This document shows, in pieces, positions 1-8,848 of a stretch of DNA of 64,000 bases. Made by a program: the position numbers and the translations under genes. The DNA is from Azospirillum endophyticum. GTDB lineage: Bacteria; Pseudomonadota; Alphaproteobacteria; Azospirillales; Azospirillaceae. The notes beneath the pieces were generated by a model. The model was not told the origin of the DNA. It saw only the letters and a program-made list of their open reading frames with translations, and did not search any database. Numbering within the stretch: the stretch's first letter is position 1; every line of letters begins with the position of its first letter. The stretch is taken from the NCBI RefSeq assembly GCF_016595245.1, contig NZ_JAENHM010000095.1:65680-129679 (forward strand), given 5' to 3'.

Positions 1-547
1 GGCGTACCGCGTCGGGCAAGGGAGGCGGCCGGTCGGCCCCGCTGACCAGCACCATCTCCTCGTTCAGGATGTCGGTGGTTTCCAGCGCCAGCCGCTTGCG
101 CGGCCGGTTGATCACCGCGATGTCGAGCTGGCCGGAGGTCACCTGCTCCACGAAGGTGGCGGTGTAGCCGTCGGCGACGCTCAGCTCCACGCTGGGATAC
201 TGGTTGGAGAAGATCTCGATCGTCCGCGACAGCACCGACTGGGTGACCGAGGCGATCAGGCCGATGGAGACCTGGCCGGAGATGCGGCCGGCCAGATTGC
301 CGATCTCCTGCTTGGCGGCGGCGATGTCGCGCAGGATCGGCAGGAACAGTCGGAACATGGTGCGGCCGGCCGCCGTCGGGATCATGCCCTGCGGGCTGCG
401 CTCGAACAGCTTCTCGCCGAATTCGGCCTCGAGCTTGGCGATCTGCATGCTCAGCGCCGGCTGCACGACGTTCAGCCGCCGCGCCGCGCGGGTCACGTTG
501 CCTTCCTCGTACAGGCACATGAAATACTGGAGCTGGCGCAGGTCCAT
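1..547 (-). CDS. LysR-family transcriptional regulator (3' end outside window)
   Basis: The gene runs off the left edge; about 182 N-terminal residues are visible. They begin MDLRQLQYFMCLYEEGNVTR and contain the typical LysR winged helix-turn-helix (AARRLNVVQPALSMQIAKLE, residues about 21-40), followed by the start of the periplasmic-binding-like effector domain (SGQVSIGLIASV). Its ATG overlaps the TGA of the upstream ubiX-like gene in a TGATG junction, so the two are probably translationally coupled. Lying divergent from the TPP-enzyme/UbiD operon, it is the likely regulator of that operon, with an aromatic or hydroxy acid as effector; that role is inference. The effector-binding half cannot be judged. 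Confidence 0.9.
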   Translation of the reverse strand, partial: MDLRQLQYFMCLYEEGNVTRAARRLNVVQPALSMQIAKLEAEFGEKLFERSPQGMIPTAAGRTMFRLFLPILRDIAAAKQEIGNLAGRISGQVSIGLIASVTQSVLSRTIEIFSNQYPSVELSVADGYTATFVEQVTSGQLDIAVINRPRKRLALETTDILNEEMVLVSGADRPPPLPDAVR

Positions 548-1236
548 CAAACGCTCCCGCCGGGTTGATCGGCAGGAGCCGGGCGGGCAGGGGAGCGGCC
601 GGACCGGCGTGCGCTCTCCCCCCAGCGCCGCACCCGGCCGCTGTCCAGCTCGAACAGGTCCAGCACCCGGCCGACCGTGTGGTCGATCAGGTCGTCCAGC
701 CCGTCGGGCTTGGCGTAGAAGGCGGGAACCGGCGGGGCGATGATCGCGCCCATCTCGGCCAGGGCGGTCATCGTGCGCAGGTGGCCGAGATGGAGCGGCG
801 TCTCGCGGACCATCAGCACCAGCCGGCGCCGTTCCTTCAACACGACGTCGGCCGCCCGGCTCAGCAGGCCGGTTGTGGTGCCGCAGGCGATGTCGCTCAT
901 GCTGCGCATGGAGCAGGGCGCCACCACCATGCCCATCGTCCGGAACGACCCGGAGGAGATCGACGCCGCGATGTCGTCCGCCGGATGGGCGACGCTGGCG
1001 AGCGCGCGGACCTCGGCGATCTTCCAGTCGGTCTCCATGGCGATGGTGACTTCCGCCGAGCGGGTCAGCACCAGATGCGTCTCGATTTCCAGCGCCCGCA
1101 GGGTCTGCAGCATCCGGATACCGTACACCACACCCGACGCGCCGGAAATGCCGACGATCAGCCGCTGCGGCGCCGCGGGGCGCGGCCGCCCGTCCGGGCC
1201 TGTGCCGTGGTGCGGCGTGTCGGCGGACATCTCCAT
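547..1236 (-). CDS. ubiX: UbiX-family flavin prenyltransferase
   Basis: UbiX enzymes join dimethylallyl phosphate to FMN, making the prenyl-FMN cofactor of UbiD decarboxylases. The 229-residue product has the family glycine-rich FMN loop GISGASG (residues 29-35), a Rossmann-like flavoprotein core, the PCSMRSMSDIACG segment and the conserved RETPLHLGHLRTM stretch. It is slightly longer than usual UbiX (about 190-200 aa) because of a 24-residue polar N-terminus and an Arg/Pro-rich tail; a later start is possible. A UbiD partner lies at 6164-7606 in the divergent operon, so the pair probably serves catabolism and not ubiquinone synthesis (inference). The stop overlaps the LysR start. Confidence 0.92.
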   Translation of the reverse strand: MEMSADTPHHGTGPDGRPRPAAPQRLIVGISGASGVVYGIRMLQTLRALEIETHLVLTRSAEVTIAMETDWKIAEVRALASVAHPADDIAASISSGSFRTMGMVVAPCSMRSMSDIACGTTTGLLSRAADVVLKERRRLVLMVRETPLHLGHLRTMTALAEMGAIIAPPVPAFYAKPDGLDDLIDHTVGRVLDLFELDSGRVRRWGESARRSGRSPARPAPADQPGGSV

Positions 1237-1542
1237 CGGTCGGCATCCTCAATCCCGGTCGGTCGCCGCCCGCAGGGTGGGGGCACGGCTTGCTGCCGGA
1301 CTATGGTGGAACCGGATCGCCATCACAAATAATGATTGGGAATGCTGATCATCATAAAAACTGATGGCGGTGCGGTAGCATGGTGGAGGCCTGTTGCATC
1401 CGGGCATGGGTAATGATCCGGAAATCCATCAGTCAGGCAGGCGATCAAATCGGATGATCGGGCCGATGATTTTAAATTATTTGATTAGCGTTCCCAATCG
1501 CGCGACCTATGAAGCGGCGGAACGAGCACCGACGATCAGCCA
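1237..1542. promoter_or_regulatory. Divergent intergenic region ubiX / TPP-enzyme operon with palindrome
   Basis: About 306 bases between two outward-reading operons, visibly richer in A/T than the flanking genes. It contains an imperfect palindrome, ATGATCGG-G-CCGATGAT, at 1454-1470, of the dyad type LysR regulators bind, and a TGATCA dyad in the stretch around 1345-1355. Promoters for both directions must lie here, but no clear consensus hexamers stand out. Assignment of the dyad to the LysR at 1-547 is inference. Confidence 0.45.
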
Positions 1543-3297
1543 ATGCACGTTGAGGGAGTACAATCCTTGGTCGAAAATCAATCGAACGCCGGCGAATCCG
1601 GAGAATTCGAGCAGAGCGCGTCGGATCTTTTCCTGACCCAGCTCTCCGTGCATGGCGTCGATTACTTCTTCGCCAATGGCGGAACCGACTTTCCGCCGAT
1701 CGCCGAGGCGTTCGCCCGGGCGGCGGAGACCGGCACGGCCGTTCCGCGCCCGATGGTGATCCCGCACGAGAATCTCGCGGTGTCGATGGCGCACGGGGTC
1801 TATATGACCACCGGTCGGCCGCAGGCGGTCATGGTGCATGTCAATGTCGGAACCGCCAACACCGTCAACGCGGTGCTGAACGCCAGCCGCGACGAGACCC
1901 CGGTGCTGCTGTTCGCCGGCCGTTCCCCCTACAGCGAAAGCGGCCGCCACGGCACCCGCACCCGCTACATCCACTGGGCGCAGGAGATGTTCGACCAGGG
2001 CGGCATGCTGCGCGAAGCGGTGAAGTGGGATTATGAACTCCATCTGCCCGAACAGGCCGGCGACATGGTGGCGCGCGCCTGGCAGGTGGCGATGACGGCG
2101 CCGCGTGGCCCGGTCTATGCCACGCTGCCGCGCGACGTGCTGGCCGACCCGATCCGGGTGTCCCGCCCCGATGCCGGTCGGCGTGCCGCACCGGCGGCTC
2201 CCCATCCGCAGCCGGACGACATCCGCACCCTGGCCGACTGGATCGCCGGGGCCGAGCGTCCGCTGATCGTCACCCAGGGGGCCGGGCGCACCCAGGCCGG
2301 CTTCGACGCGCTGGCGCGCCTGGCGGAGCGCTTCGCCCTGCCGGTGGTCTCCTTCCACCCGCGCTTCCTCAACATCGCCGCCGACCACCCGATGAATCTC
2401 GGCTCGCTGCCCGGCGGGCTGCTGGCCCAGGCCGATCTGGTGATCGCGCTGGACGCCGACGTGCCCTGGATCCCGGCATTGGAATCGCCGCCGGCGGGCT
2501 GCCGGGTGGTGCATGTCGCGACCGATCCCGCCTACACCCGCTATCCGATGCGCAGCTTTCCCGCCGACCTCTGCGTCGCCGGAGAGACCGCCGACGTTCT
2601 GACGGCCGTCGAGGACTTGCTCGACCGCCACGAGCGGCTGGACCGCAAGAGCGTCGCCGCCCGCGGCGAGGCGTTGCGGGTGCAGTCGCAGGCACTCGCC
2701 GGCAAGCGGGTATCGGCCGACGCGGTGCCGTCCGACGGCCGCATCGGCCCGGAATGGCTCAGCGCCTGCATCGGCGAGGCGGTCGGTCCCGACGCGATCG
2801 TCGTCAACGAATATCCGCTGCGGCTGGACCATTGCCCGCAGACCCGCAGCGGCACCTATTTCGGCCTCAGCGCCGCCGGCGGGCTCGGCTGGGGGTTGGG
2901 GGCGGCGCTGGGAGCCAAGCTGGCCAACCCGGACCGGCTGGTGGTGGCGACGCTGGGCGACGGCGCCTACATGTTCGCCAACCCGACGGCCTCCCACTGG
3001 GTCGGCGAGGCCCATGACCTGCCGGTGCTGACCGTCGTCTTCAACAACCAGCTCTATGGCGCGGTGCGCAACGCCACCATGGCGATGTACAAGACCGGCG
3101 TCGCCGCGCGCAGCGGCGGGCGCATGCTGGCCGACCTCAGCCCGTCGCCGGCCTTCGAGAAGCTGGTGGAGGCGAGCGGCGGCGTCGGCTTCCGGGTCGA
3201 GCGGCCGGAAGAGCTGCGCGACGCCCTGCGCCGCGCGGTGGCGGTGGTGACCCAGGAGCGCCGCCAGGCGCTGGTCAACGTGCTGTGCGACTACTGA
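1543..3297 (+). CDS. Thiamine-diphosphate-dependent enzyme (acetolactate synthase / benzoylformate decarboxylase superfamily)
   Basis: The protein has the three-domain TPP fold: an N-terminal Pyr domain with the proton-relay Glu in PHENLAVSMAHG (E76), a central Rossmann domain, and a C-terminal PP domain with the TPP/Mg motif GDGAYMFANPT ending in FNNQLYG (roughly residues 473-505). At 584 aa it is of normal length. The next gene is an FMN alpha-hydroxyacid dehydrogenase, overlapping by TGATG; that order resembles mandelate-type pathways (oxidation to a 2-oxo acid, then decarboxylation), so a 2-oxo acid decarboxylase is a reasonable guess, but carboligase activity is equally possible. The ATG at 1543 has no ribosome-binding site; an in-frame TTG at 1567 has GAGGGAG eight bases upstream and may be the true start. 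Confidence 0.85.
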   Translation: MHVEGVQSLVENQSNAGESGEFEQSASDLFLTQLSVHGVDYFFANGGTDFPPIAEAFARAAETGTAVPRPMVIPHENLAVSMAHGVYMTTGRPQAVMVHVNVGTANTVNAVLNASRDETPVLLFAGRSPYSESGRHGTRTRYIHWAQEMFDQGGMLREAVKWDYELHLPEQAGDMVARAWQVAMTAPRGPVYATLPRDVLADPIRVSRPDAGRRAAPAAPHPQPDDIRTLADWIAGAERPLIVTQGAGRTQAGFDALARLAERFALPVVSFHPRFLNIAADHPMNLGSLPGGLLAQADLVIALDADVPWIPALESPPAGCRVVHVATDPAYTRYPMRSFPADLCVAGETADVLTAVEDLLDRHERLDRKSVAARGEALRVQSQALAGKRVSADAVPSDGRIGPEWLSACIGEAVGPDAIVVNEYPLRLDHCPQTRSGTYFGLSAAGGLGWGLGAALGAKLANPDRLVVATLGDGAYMFANPTASHWVGEAHDLPVLTVVFNNQLYGAVRNATMAMYKTGVAARSGGRMLADLSPSPAFEKLVEASGGVGFRVERPEELRDALRRAVAVVTQERRQALVNVLCDY

Positions 3298-4574
3298 TGT
3301 CGGCGCGCGATCCAGCCATCGAGGCGGCGACCGCCCAGATCGCCCCGGCACCATCCTCCGCTCCGGCTGCAAAGGCCGGCGCGGGGTGGGGCAGCGGCGG
3401 GTTGAGCAGCGAGGCGGCGCGGCTGCGCCGCCGCTTCCCCACCGTCGCCGATCTCGCGGCGCAGGCCCGGCGGCGGACGCCGCGCTTCGCCTATGAGTTC
3501 GTCGCCGGCGGGGTGGGGGACGATCATGGGCTGGCGCGCAACCGTCAGGCGCTCGACGCCGTCGAGATCGTGCCGCGCTACGGCATCGACCTGCGGGGCG
3601 TGTCGACCGAAACCACGCTGTTCGGCCGCGGCTATGCCCTGCCGGTCGGGGTGGCGCCGATGGGGCTGGCCGGCCTGCTGTGGCCGGACGCCGACGAGGC
3701 GATCGCCGCGGCGGCCCAGCGCGCCCGCATCCCCTATGTGATGTCGACGGTCGCCAACAGCTCGATCGAGCGCATCGCCCGCATCGCGCCGGACGTGTTC
3801 TGGTACCAGCTCTACAATGTGCCGGAAAACGACCACGCGGTGTCGCTCGACCTGATCCGCCGGGCGCAGGCGGCGGGCGCCCATGCGCTGGTGCTGACCA
3901 TGGACGTGCCGGTCCGCTCCAAGCGGGTGCGCGACGTGCGCAACGGTCTCGTCGTGCCGTTCCGCCCGACCCTGCGGACGGCATGGGACGTGGCGCGGGC
4001 GCCGCTGTGGGCGTTGGCGATGCTGCGGCGCGGCCAGCCGCGCTTCTTCAATTTCGAACCCTATCTGGGTCCGGAGGCCAGCACCGGCGACCTCGCCGGC
4101 TTCGTCTACCAGAAGATGACCGGCCCGCTGACCTGGGAGTCGGTCGCCCGTTTCCGCGACGTCTGGCGCGGTCCACTGATCGTCAAGGGCATCCTGCATC
4201 CCGACGATGCCGACAAGGCGGTGTCGCTGGGGGCCGACGGCATCCTGGTCTCCAACCACGGCGGCCGCCAATTCGACGCGGCTCCGGCGACCATCGACGC
4301 CCTGCCGCCGATCGAGGAGCGGGTGCGCGGCCGTGCCACCGTGATGGTCGACGGCGCCATGGTCTCCGGCCTCGACCTGCTGCGCGCCCGCAGGCGGGGA
4401 GCCGCCGCGGCCTTCGCCGGCCGTGCCTTCCTGATGGCCTATGCCGCCGCCGGCGCCGACGGGCTGGACCATGTCGTCCGCCTGTTCACCGACGAATTCC
4501 GGACCGCCCTCATCCAGAGCGGAACCCTGCTTCAAGACCCCCTGCCATCGCGTCCCGGTGCGCCCGCGCCATAG
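3297..4574 (+). CDS. FMN-dependent alpha-hydroxyacid dehydrogenase (lactate/mandelate dehydrogenase type)
   Basis: This family oxidises L-2-hydroxy acids to 2-oxo acids with FMN on a TIM barrel. The product (425 aa) shows the family N-terminal signature PRFAYEFVAGG, the substrate/FMN region YVMSTVANSSIE, the catalytic Lys in IVKGILHPDDA and the active-site His motif SNHGGRQFD near residue 320. The chosen ATG at 3297 overlaps the TGA of the TPP gene; a GTG at 3285 is an alternative. An Ala/Pro/Gly-rich extension of about 45 residues precedes the catalytic domain. With the TPP enzyme it could convert a 2-hydroxy acid to an aldehyde in two steps; the substrate is unknown. Confidence 0.9.
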   Translation: MSARDPAIEAATAQIAPAPSSAPAAKAGAGWGSGGLSSEAARLRRRFPTVADLAAQARRRTPRFAYEFVAGGVGDDHGLARNRQALDAVEIVPRYGIDLRGVSTETTLFGRGYALPVGVAPMGLAGLLWPDADEAIAAAAQRARIPYVMSTVANSSIERIARIAPDVFWYQLYNVPENDHAVSLDLIRRAQAAGAHALVLTMDVPVRSKRVRDVRNGLVVPFRPTLRTAWDVARAPLWALAMLRRGQPRFFNFEPYLGPEASTGDLAGFVYQKMTGPLTWESVARFRDVWRGPLIVKGILHPDDADKAVSLGADGILVSNHGGRQFDAAPATIDALPPIEERVRGRATVMVDGAMVSGLDLLRARRRGAAAAFAGRAFLMAYAAAGADGLDHVVRLFTDEFRTALIQSGTLLQDPLPSRPGAPAP

Positions 4575-4694
4575 CGCACCTGCACCGTAACGCACTGGCG
4601 ACGGGGCCGACCGCGTCGGCCCCGGCACGCACCCACATGCCCGCAAAAGACCCAGGCAACGGGCGGGCCTTGCCACACCGGGAGGACATTCGCC

Positions 4695-6101
4695 ATGGAC
4701 GCCAACTGGACCGCCATGTCGCTCGCCATCGTCTACATCCTGGCGATGGGCGTCATCAGCTATGCCGCCAAGCGCTTCGCCAACACCGCGCACAACTTCA
4801 CCTCCGGCGGCACCACCTATCCGGCGCTGCTGGTGGGCTTCCTGCTGATGTCGGAGTTCATCGGCACCACCGCCAGCGTCGGCACCGCCCAGGCCGCCTA
4901 CAACTGGGGCATCTCGGCGGCGTGGAACCTCGCGGCGCTGGGCATCGGCTTCGTGTTCTACGCCTTCCTGTTCGCCCGCAAGTTCAAGGATCTGGGCGAG
5001 AACACCATCTCCGGCGTGATGGCGAAGACCTACGGCAAGGGGACGAAGCTCGCCACCAGCATCATCATGATCGCGGCGCTGCAGATCGTCGCCATCTCCG
5101 TCTACGCCAGCGGCGGCGCCGTGCTGGCCGGGCTGCTGAAGATCGACCGGGCGACCGCCATCGTCATCACCGGGATGGTCGCCGCGCTCTATGTCAGCAT
5201 GGGGGGCATGCGGTCGGTCATCTACACCAACGTGATGCACGCGATCGTCAAATACATCGGCATCCTCGTCGCCACCGCCTTCGCCCTGTCGCAGGTCGGC
5301 GGCATGGGGGAACTGCAGGCCCGCCTGCCGGCCGAGATGTTCGAGGTCGGCAATGCCGGGTGGCCGCAGATCTTCGCCTGGATCCTGGCGGGAACCGGCG
5401 CCGTCTTCTCCACCCAGTATGTGCTGCAGGCGATCAGCACCGTCGACAACGCCGCCAAGGCGCAGCGGGCCAGCCTCTACACCGCCCTGCTGCTGGTGCC
5501 CTTCGGGCTGGCGGCTGCGCTGTGCGGCATGTGCGCGTCGCTGATGTTCCCGAAGATCAACGCGCTCCAGGCCTTTCCGATGATCGTGTCGCAGATGGAC
5601 AGCCTGATGGCCGCGGTGGTGGTCGCCGGCCTCGCCGGCTCGCTGTTCGGGACGATCTCCGCCATCAGCATCGGCACGGCGACCCTGCTCTACAAGGATT
5701 TCTACCTTCCGGCGGTTCACAAGACCGACGCGGTCACGGCCGCCGACTCCCGGGCGCTGATGTTCGTGCGGATCGCGTCGACCGTCGTCTGCCTGCTGCC
5801 GATCCCGCTCGCCATCTTCGCCCCCGACGTGCTGAAGGTCACCTTCCTGGCGAAGTCGCTGCGCCTGACCCTGGCCGTGCTGGTCCTCTTCATCTTCTAC
5901 GCACCGCGGTTCGGCACGCCGAAGGGGGCCCTCACCAGCATCCTGCTGTCGCTGGTGCTGACCATCGGCTGGTATCTGGCCGGCGATCCCTACGGCATCG
6001 ACAACGCCTATGTCGCCCTGGTCATCCCGCTGATCGTGATGAGCGTCAGCCACCTGCCGCGCCTGACGTCCTCCTCCCGGACGATGCGGGACACCGCTTG
6101 A
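4695..6101 (+). CDS. Sodium:solute symporter family permease
   Basis: A 468-residue, very hydrophobic inner-membrane protein with about 12-13 predicted helices. The N-terminal helix is followed by the SSF-type segment NTAHNFTSGGTTYPALLVGFLLMSE pattern (residues about 32-55), and SIGTATLLYKDFY occurs near residue 330, both typical of the SSF/pantothenate-permease class. GGGAGG lies about nine bases before the ATG. Placed between the hydroxyacid dehydrogenase and UbiD, it is the probable Na+-driven importer of the pathway substrate; the substrate cannot be read from sequence. Confidence 0.88.
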   Translation: MDANWTAMSLAIVYILAMGVISYAAKRFANTAHNFTSGGTTYPALLVGFLLMSEFIGTTASVGTAQAAYNWGISAAWNLAALGIGFVFYAFLFARKFKDLGENTISGVMAKTYGKGTKLATSIIMIAALQIVAISVYASGGAVLAGLLKIDRATAIVITGMVAALYVSMGGMRSVIYTNVMHAIVKYIGILVATAFALSQVGGMGELQARLPAEMFEVGNAGWPQIFAWILAGTGAVFSTQYVLQAISTVDNAAKAQRASLYTALLLVPFGLAAALCGMCASLMFPKINALQAFPMIVSQMDSLMAAVVVAGLAGSLFGTISAISIGTATLLYKDFYLPAVHKTDAVTAADSRALMFVRIASTVVCLLPIPLAIFAPDVLKVTFLAKSLRLTLAVLVLFIFYAPRFGTPKGALTSILLSLVLTIGWYLAGDPYGIDNAYVALVIPLIVMSVSHLPRLTSSSRTMRDTA

Positions 6102-6163
6102 GCCAAGGCCGCGCCCGCCCTCTCGCCCGCATCGTCGCACCGTCCATTCCAAGGCAGACAGCC

Positions 6164-7606
6164 ATGAGCAACCACGCCATAGACCGTTTCCCCACGCCGG
6201 CTCCGGTGTCGTCTCCGGTCCCGGAAACGCGGAGTGCCGCCTGCAGCCTGCGCGGCTGGCTCGACCGGCTGGAGGCGACCAACCGCCTGACGGTGATGCG
6301 GCCGGGCGTCGGGCTGGTGCACCAGCTCGCCGCCGTCGCCAAGCGCCTGGACGGGACGACCGCCACCCTGTTCCCCCACCCCGACGGCCATTCCGGCACG
6401 GTGGTGTCGGGCCTGGTGTCCGACCGGGCCTGGATGGCGGAGGCGCTGGGGGTGCCGGGGGACGAACTGATCGCCCATTGCCAGCGCGCCGCCGCCGACC
6501 CCCTGCCCTGGCGCGAGGTGGCGGAGGCGCCGGTTCAGGAAATCGTCCATCGCGGTCCCATCGACCTGACCCGGCTGCTGCCGATCCCGACCCACAACGA
6601 GCATGACAGCGGTCCCTACATCTCCGCCGGGCTGACCATCGCCCGCGATCCGGAGACGGGGATTCAGAACGTTTCGATCCACCGCTGCCAGATCAACGGG
6701 CCGGACCGCATCGGCATCCTGCTGCTGCCGCGCCACACCGACCATTTCTACCGCAAGGCGGAAGCGAAGGGCGAGGCGCTGGAGATCGCGCTGGTGATCG
6801 GCGTCGATCCGGCGACGCTGCTGGCGTCCCAGGCCATCGTGCCGGTCGGCCAGGACGAGTTGGAGATCGCCGGGGCGCTGCGCGGCGAGCCGCTGGACGT
6901 CGTGCGCTGCAAGACCAACCGCGTGCGCGTCCCGGCCGAGGCCGAGATCGTCATCGAAGGCCGGCTGCTGCCGCAGGTGCGCGAGGCGGAGGGGCCGTTC
7001 GGCGAATTCCCGCAATATTACGGCGAGCGGGCCGACCGCCACGTGATCCAGGTCGACGCGGTGACCCACCGCGTCCGTCCGCTCTTCCACACCATCGTCG
7101 GCGGCGGGCTGGAGCATCTGCTGCTGGGCGCCATCCCGCGCGAGGCGACGATCCTGGCGACGCTCCAGCGCAACTTCCCCAACGTTCAGGACGTCCATCT
7201 GTCGCTGGGCGGGGTCGGCCGCTACCATCTGGTGGTGAAGCTGCGTCAGACCCAGCATGGCGAGGCGAAGAACGTCCTGCTCGGCGCCTTCGCCGCGCAT
7301 TACGACATCAAGCATGCGGTGGTGGTCGATCCCGACGTCGACATCCACAATGCGCGCGAGGTCGAATGGGCCGTCGCCACCCGCTTCCAGGCCGACCGCG
7401 ATCTGGTGGTGGTGGGCAACAGCCAGTGCTCCAGGCTCGATCCCTCGACCGACGAGGGGCTGGGGGCGAAATGGGGCATCGACGCCACCATCCCGATCGG
7501 CTCGCCCGAGATGAAGTTCAAGCGCATCCGCGTTCCGGGCGAGGAGTCCGTCGATCTCGACCGGCTGGCCGCTCCCGGCGCCGATTGGCGCGCGGTGATC
7601 GAATGA
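6164..7606 (+). CDS. UbiD-family prenyl-FMN-dependent decarboxylase
   Basis: A 480-residue member of the UbiD family, reversible (de)carboxylases of aromatic or alpha,beta-unsaturated acids. The family catalytic triad is recognisable: Arg174 in SIHRCQI and the two glutamates of EGPFGE (E276 and E281), equivalent to the Arg-Glu-Glu triad of fungal Fdc1. The open frame extends far upstream, but only the part from ATG 6164 is UbiD-like. Cofactor supply is explained by the UbiX gene at 547-1236. Catabolic context (hydroxyacid dehydrogenase, TPP enzyme, symporter) argues against a ubiquinone role and for decarboxylation of a hydroxyaromatic acid; the exact substrate is inference. Confidence 0.93.
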   Translation: MSNHAIDRFPTPAPVSSPVPETRSAACSLRGWLDRLEATNRLTVMRPGVGLVHQLAAVAKRLDGTTATLFPHPDGHSGTVVSGLVSDRAWMAEALGVPGDELIAHCQRAAADPLPWREVAEAPVQEIVHRGPIDLTRLLPIPTHNEHDSGPYISAGLTIARDPETGIQNVSIHRCQINGPDRIGILLLPRHTDHFYRKAEAKGEALEIALVIGVDPATLLASQAIVPVGQDELEIAGALRGEPLDVVRCKTNRVRVPAEAEIVIEGRLLPQVREAEGPFGEFPQYYGERADRHVIQVDAVTHRVRPLFHTIVGGGLEHLLLGAIPREATILATLQRNFPNVQDVHLSLGGVGRYHLVVKLRQTQHGEAKNVLLGAFAAHYDIKHAVVVDPDVDIHNAREVEWAVATRFQADRDLVVVGNSQCSRLDPSTDEGLGAKWGIDATIPIGSPEMKFKRIRVPGEESVDLDRLAAPGADWRAVIE

Positions 7607-7672
7607 GGGGCTGGCGGCCGATCCGGATGGTTCCGGAACGCCGCCGGCCCCCGCATCTCCCTCACTGGGGTC

Positions 7673-7711
7673 GGGCCGCTGTCTTCGGGCAGTGGACCGG
7701 CCCTTCTTTTT
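7673..7711 (+). terminator. Rho-independent terminator after UbiD
   Basis: Stem GGGCCG-CTGTC, tetraloop TTCG, return strand GGCAG then CGGCCC (with a five-base bulge), followed directly by TTCTTTTT. It closes the 1543-7606 operon before the AraC gene. Confidence 0.8.
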
Positions 7712-7867
7712 GGCGGCTCTTTCCCAGGTGCCGGCAGCCATGCATCCGCCGGATCCGGTCCGATGGATCTGGTAATGGCGTCCGCCGACGATTAGCTTGT
7801 AAAGCAAACCATCGAAGATCATCCCGGCAGCCGCTGGCTGCGGGCGGGTAGGAAGGGACCGGACGCC

Positions 7868-8758
7868 ATGTCGAAAGCGATGCGCATCCATCAGGGAAGC
7901 TTCGGCCGCGTCGCCCTGCTGGACATGGACAATGCGCTGATCCATCACGCGCATCCCCATTGCCATGTGCTGATCAAGGCGTCCGGCGCCGACACCCGCT
8001 TCGCGGTGGGGGACCAGCTCTATCCGCTGCGCGACGACACCGCGGTGCTGGTCAACAGCTGGGAGGCCCATTCCTATGCCCACCAGCCGGGCGCCCCGCG
8101 CACCGTGATCCTGGCGCTCTATATCGAGCCGCGCTGGCTCGGCGCCATGCAGCGGGAACTCAACGCCAGCGGCAATCCCGGATTCTTCGCGCAGTCCTGC
8201 GGCGAGCTGACCCCCTACATCCGCCGGCTGGCCAACCGCATGGCGGCGGAGTTGCTGTATGACGACCCGTCGGGCGAGCGGATGGAGGAGGCGCTGTTCG
8301 ACCTGATGATCGCCATCATCGACCGCTTCTCCGAATGGCGGAGGCTGGGCGGGACGCGCTACGCCGCCCCGGCGGCCGGCGATTTCCGCATCCGTCAGGC
8401 CATCCGTTTCATGAGCGGGACGCTGGGCGAGGAATTCGACGCCGGTCGGGTCGCCGCCGCCGCCGGCCTGTCGCGCGCCCATATGTTCCGGCTGTTCCAG
8501 CAGACCATGGCGATCACCCCGGCACTCTATTTCAACGTGCTGCGGATGGAGGCGGCCATCGACGCCATGGCTGCCGGGCTGGAGAGCGCGACCGAGGTGT
8601 CCGGCCGGCTCGGCTTTTCGGCGCCCAGCCATTTCAGCCGCTTCTTCCGCAACCACCAGGGCGTCACGCCCACCGAATACCGCCGCGTCGTCAACCTGCT
8701 CGACCGGCCCGGTATAGGAAGGCTTGGAGCAGGGCGGCTGGAAGTCGGCCATGCGTGA
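7868..8758 (+). CDS. AraC-family transcriptional regulator
   Basis: The 296-residue protein has an N-terminal cupin-like sensing domain (His-rich start NALIHHAHPHCHVLIKASG; residues about 20-110) and a C-terminal AraC DNA-binding domain with two helix-turn-helices (AGRVAAAAGLSRAHMFRLFQ and VSGRLGFSAPSHFSRFFRNH, then GVTPTEYRR). AGGAAGG precedes the ATG. It lies between the UbiD operon terminator and the molybdenum hydroxylase operon, only about 90 bases before the latter, which makes it the best candidate to regulate that operon; the effector is unknown. Confidence 0.92.
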   Translation: MSKAMRIHQGSFGRVALLDMDNALIHHAHPHCHVLIKASGADTRFAVGDQLYPLRDDTAVLVNSWEAHSYAHQPGAPRTVILALYIEPRWLGAMQRELNASGNPGFFAQSCGELTPYIRRLANRMAAELLYDDPSGERMEEALFDLMIAIIDRFSEWRRLGGTRYAAPAAGDFRIRQAIRFMSGTLGEEFDAGRVAAAAGLSRAHMFRLFQQTMAITPALYFNVLRMEAAIDAMAAGLESATEVSGRLGFSAPSHFSRFFRNHQGVTPTEYRRVVNLLDRPGIGRLGAGRLEVGHA

Positions 8759-8848
8759 AAATGAGACGCTAGGGTAAATCGCGACACTCCACGGTAAAAG
8801 CTTTGCGGGGCGAACGGTCTAGTCTTCTCCGGTAACCGGAGGATGACG

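Noticed and set aside
3291..6152. Very long minus-strand open frame opposite the hydroxyacid dehydrogenase and symporter
   Set aside because: Translation is low-complexity Gly/Arg/His/Gln-rich with no motif; the plus-strand genes carry complete catalytic motifs. Typical antisense shadow in GC-rich DNA. The same applies to long minus frames at 6008-8752 and 8819-11671.
3680..6163. Plus-strand frame continuing upstream of UbiD
   Set aside because: The part before 6164 is the alternative frame of two real genes; UbiD similarity begins at the ATG 6164.
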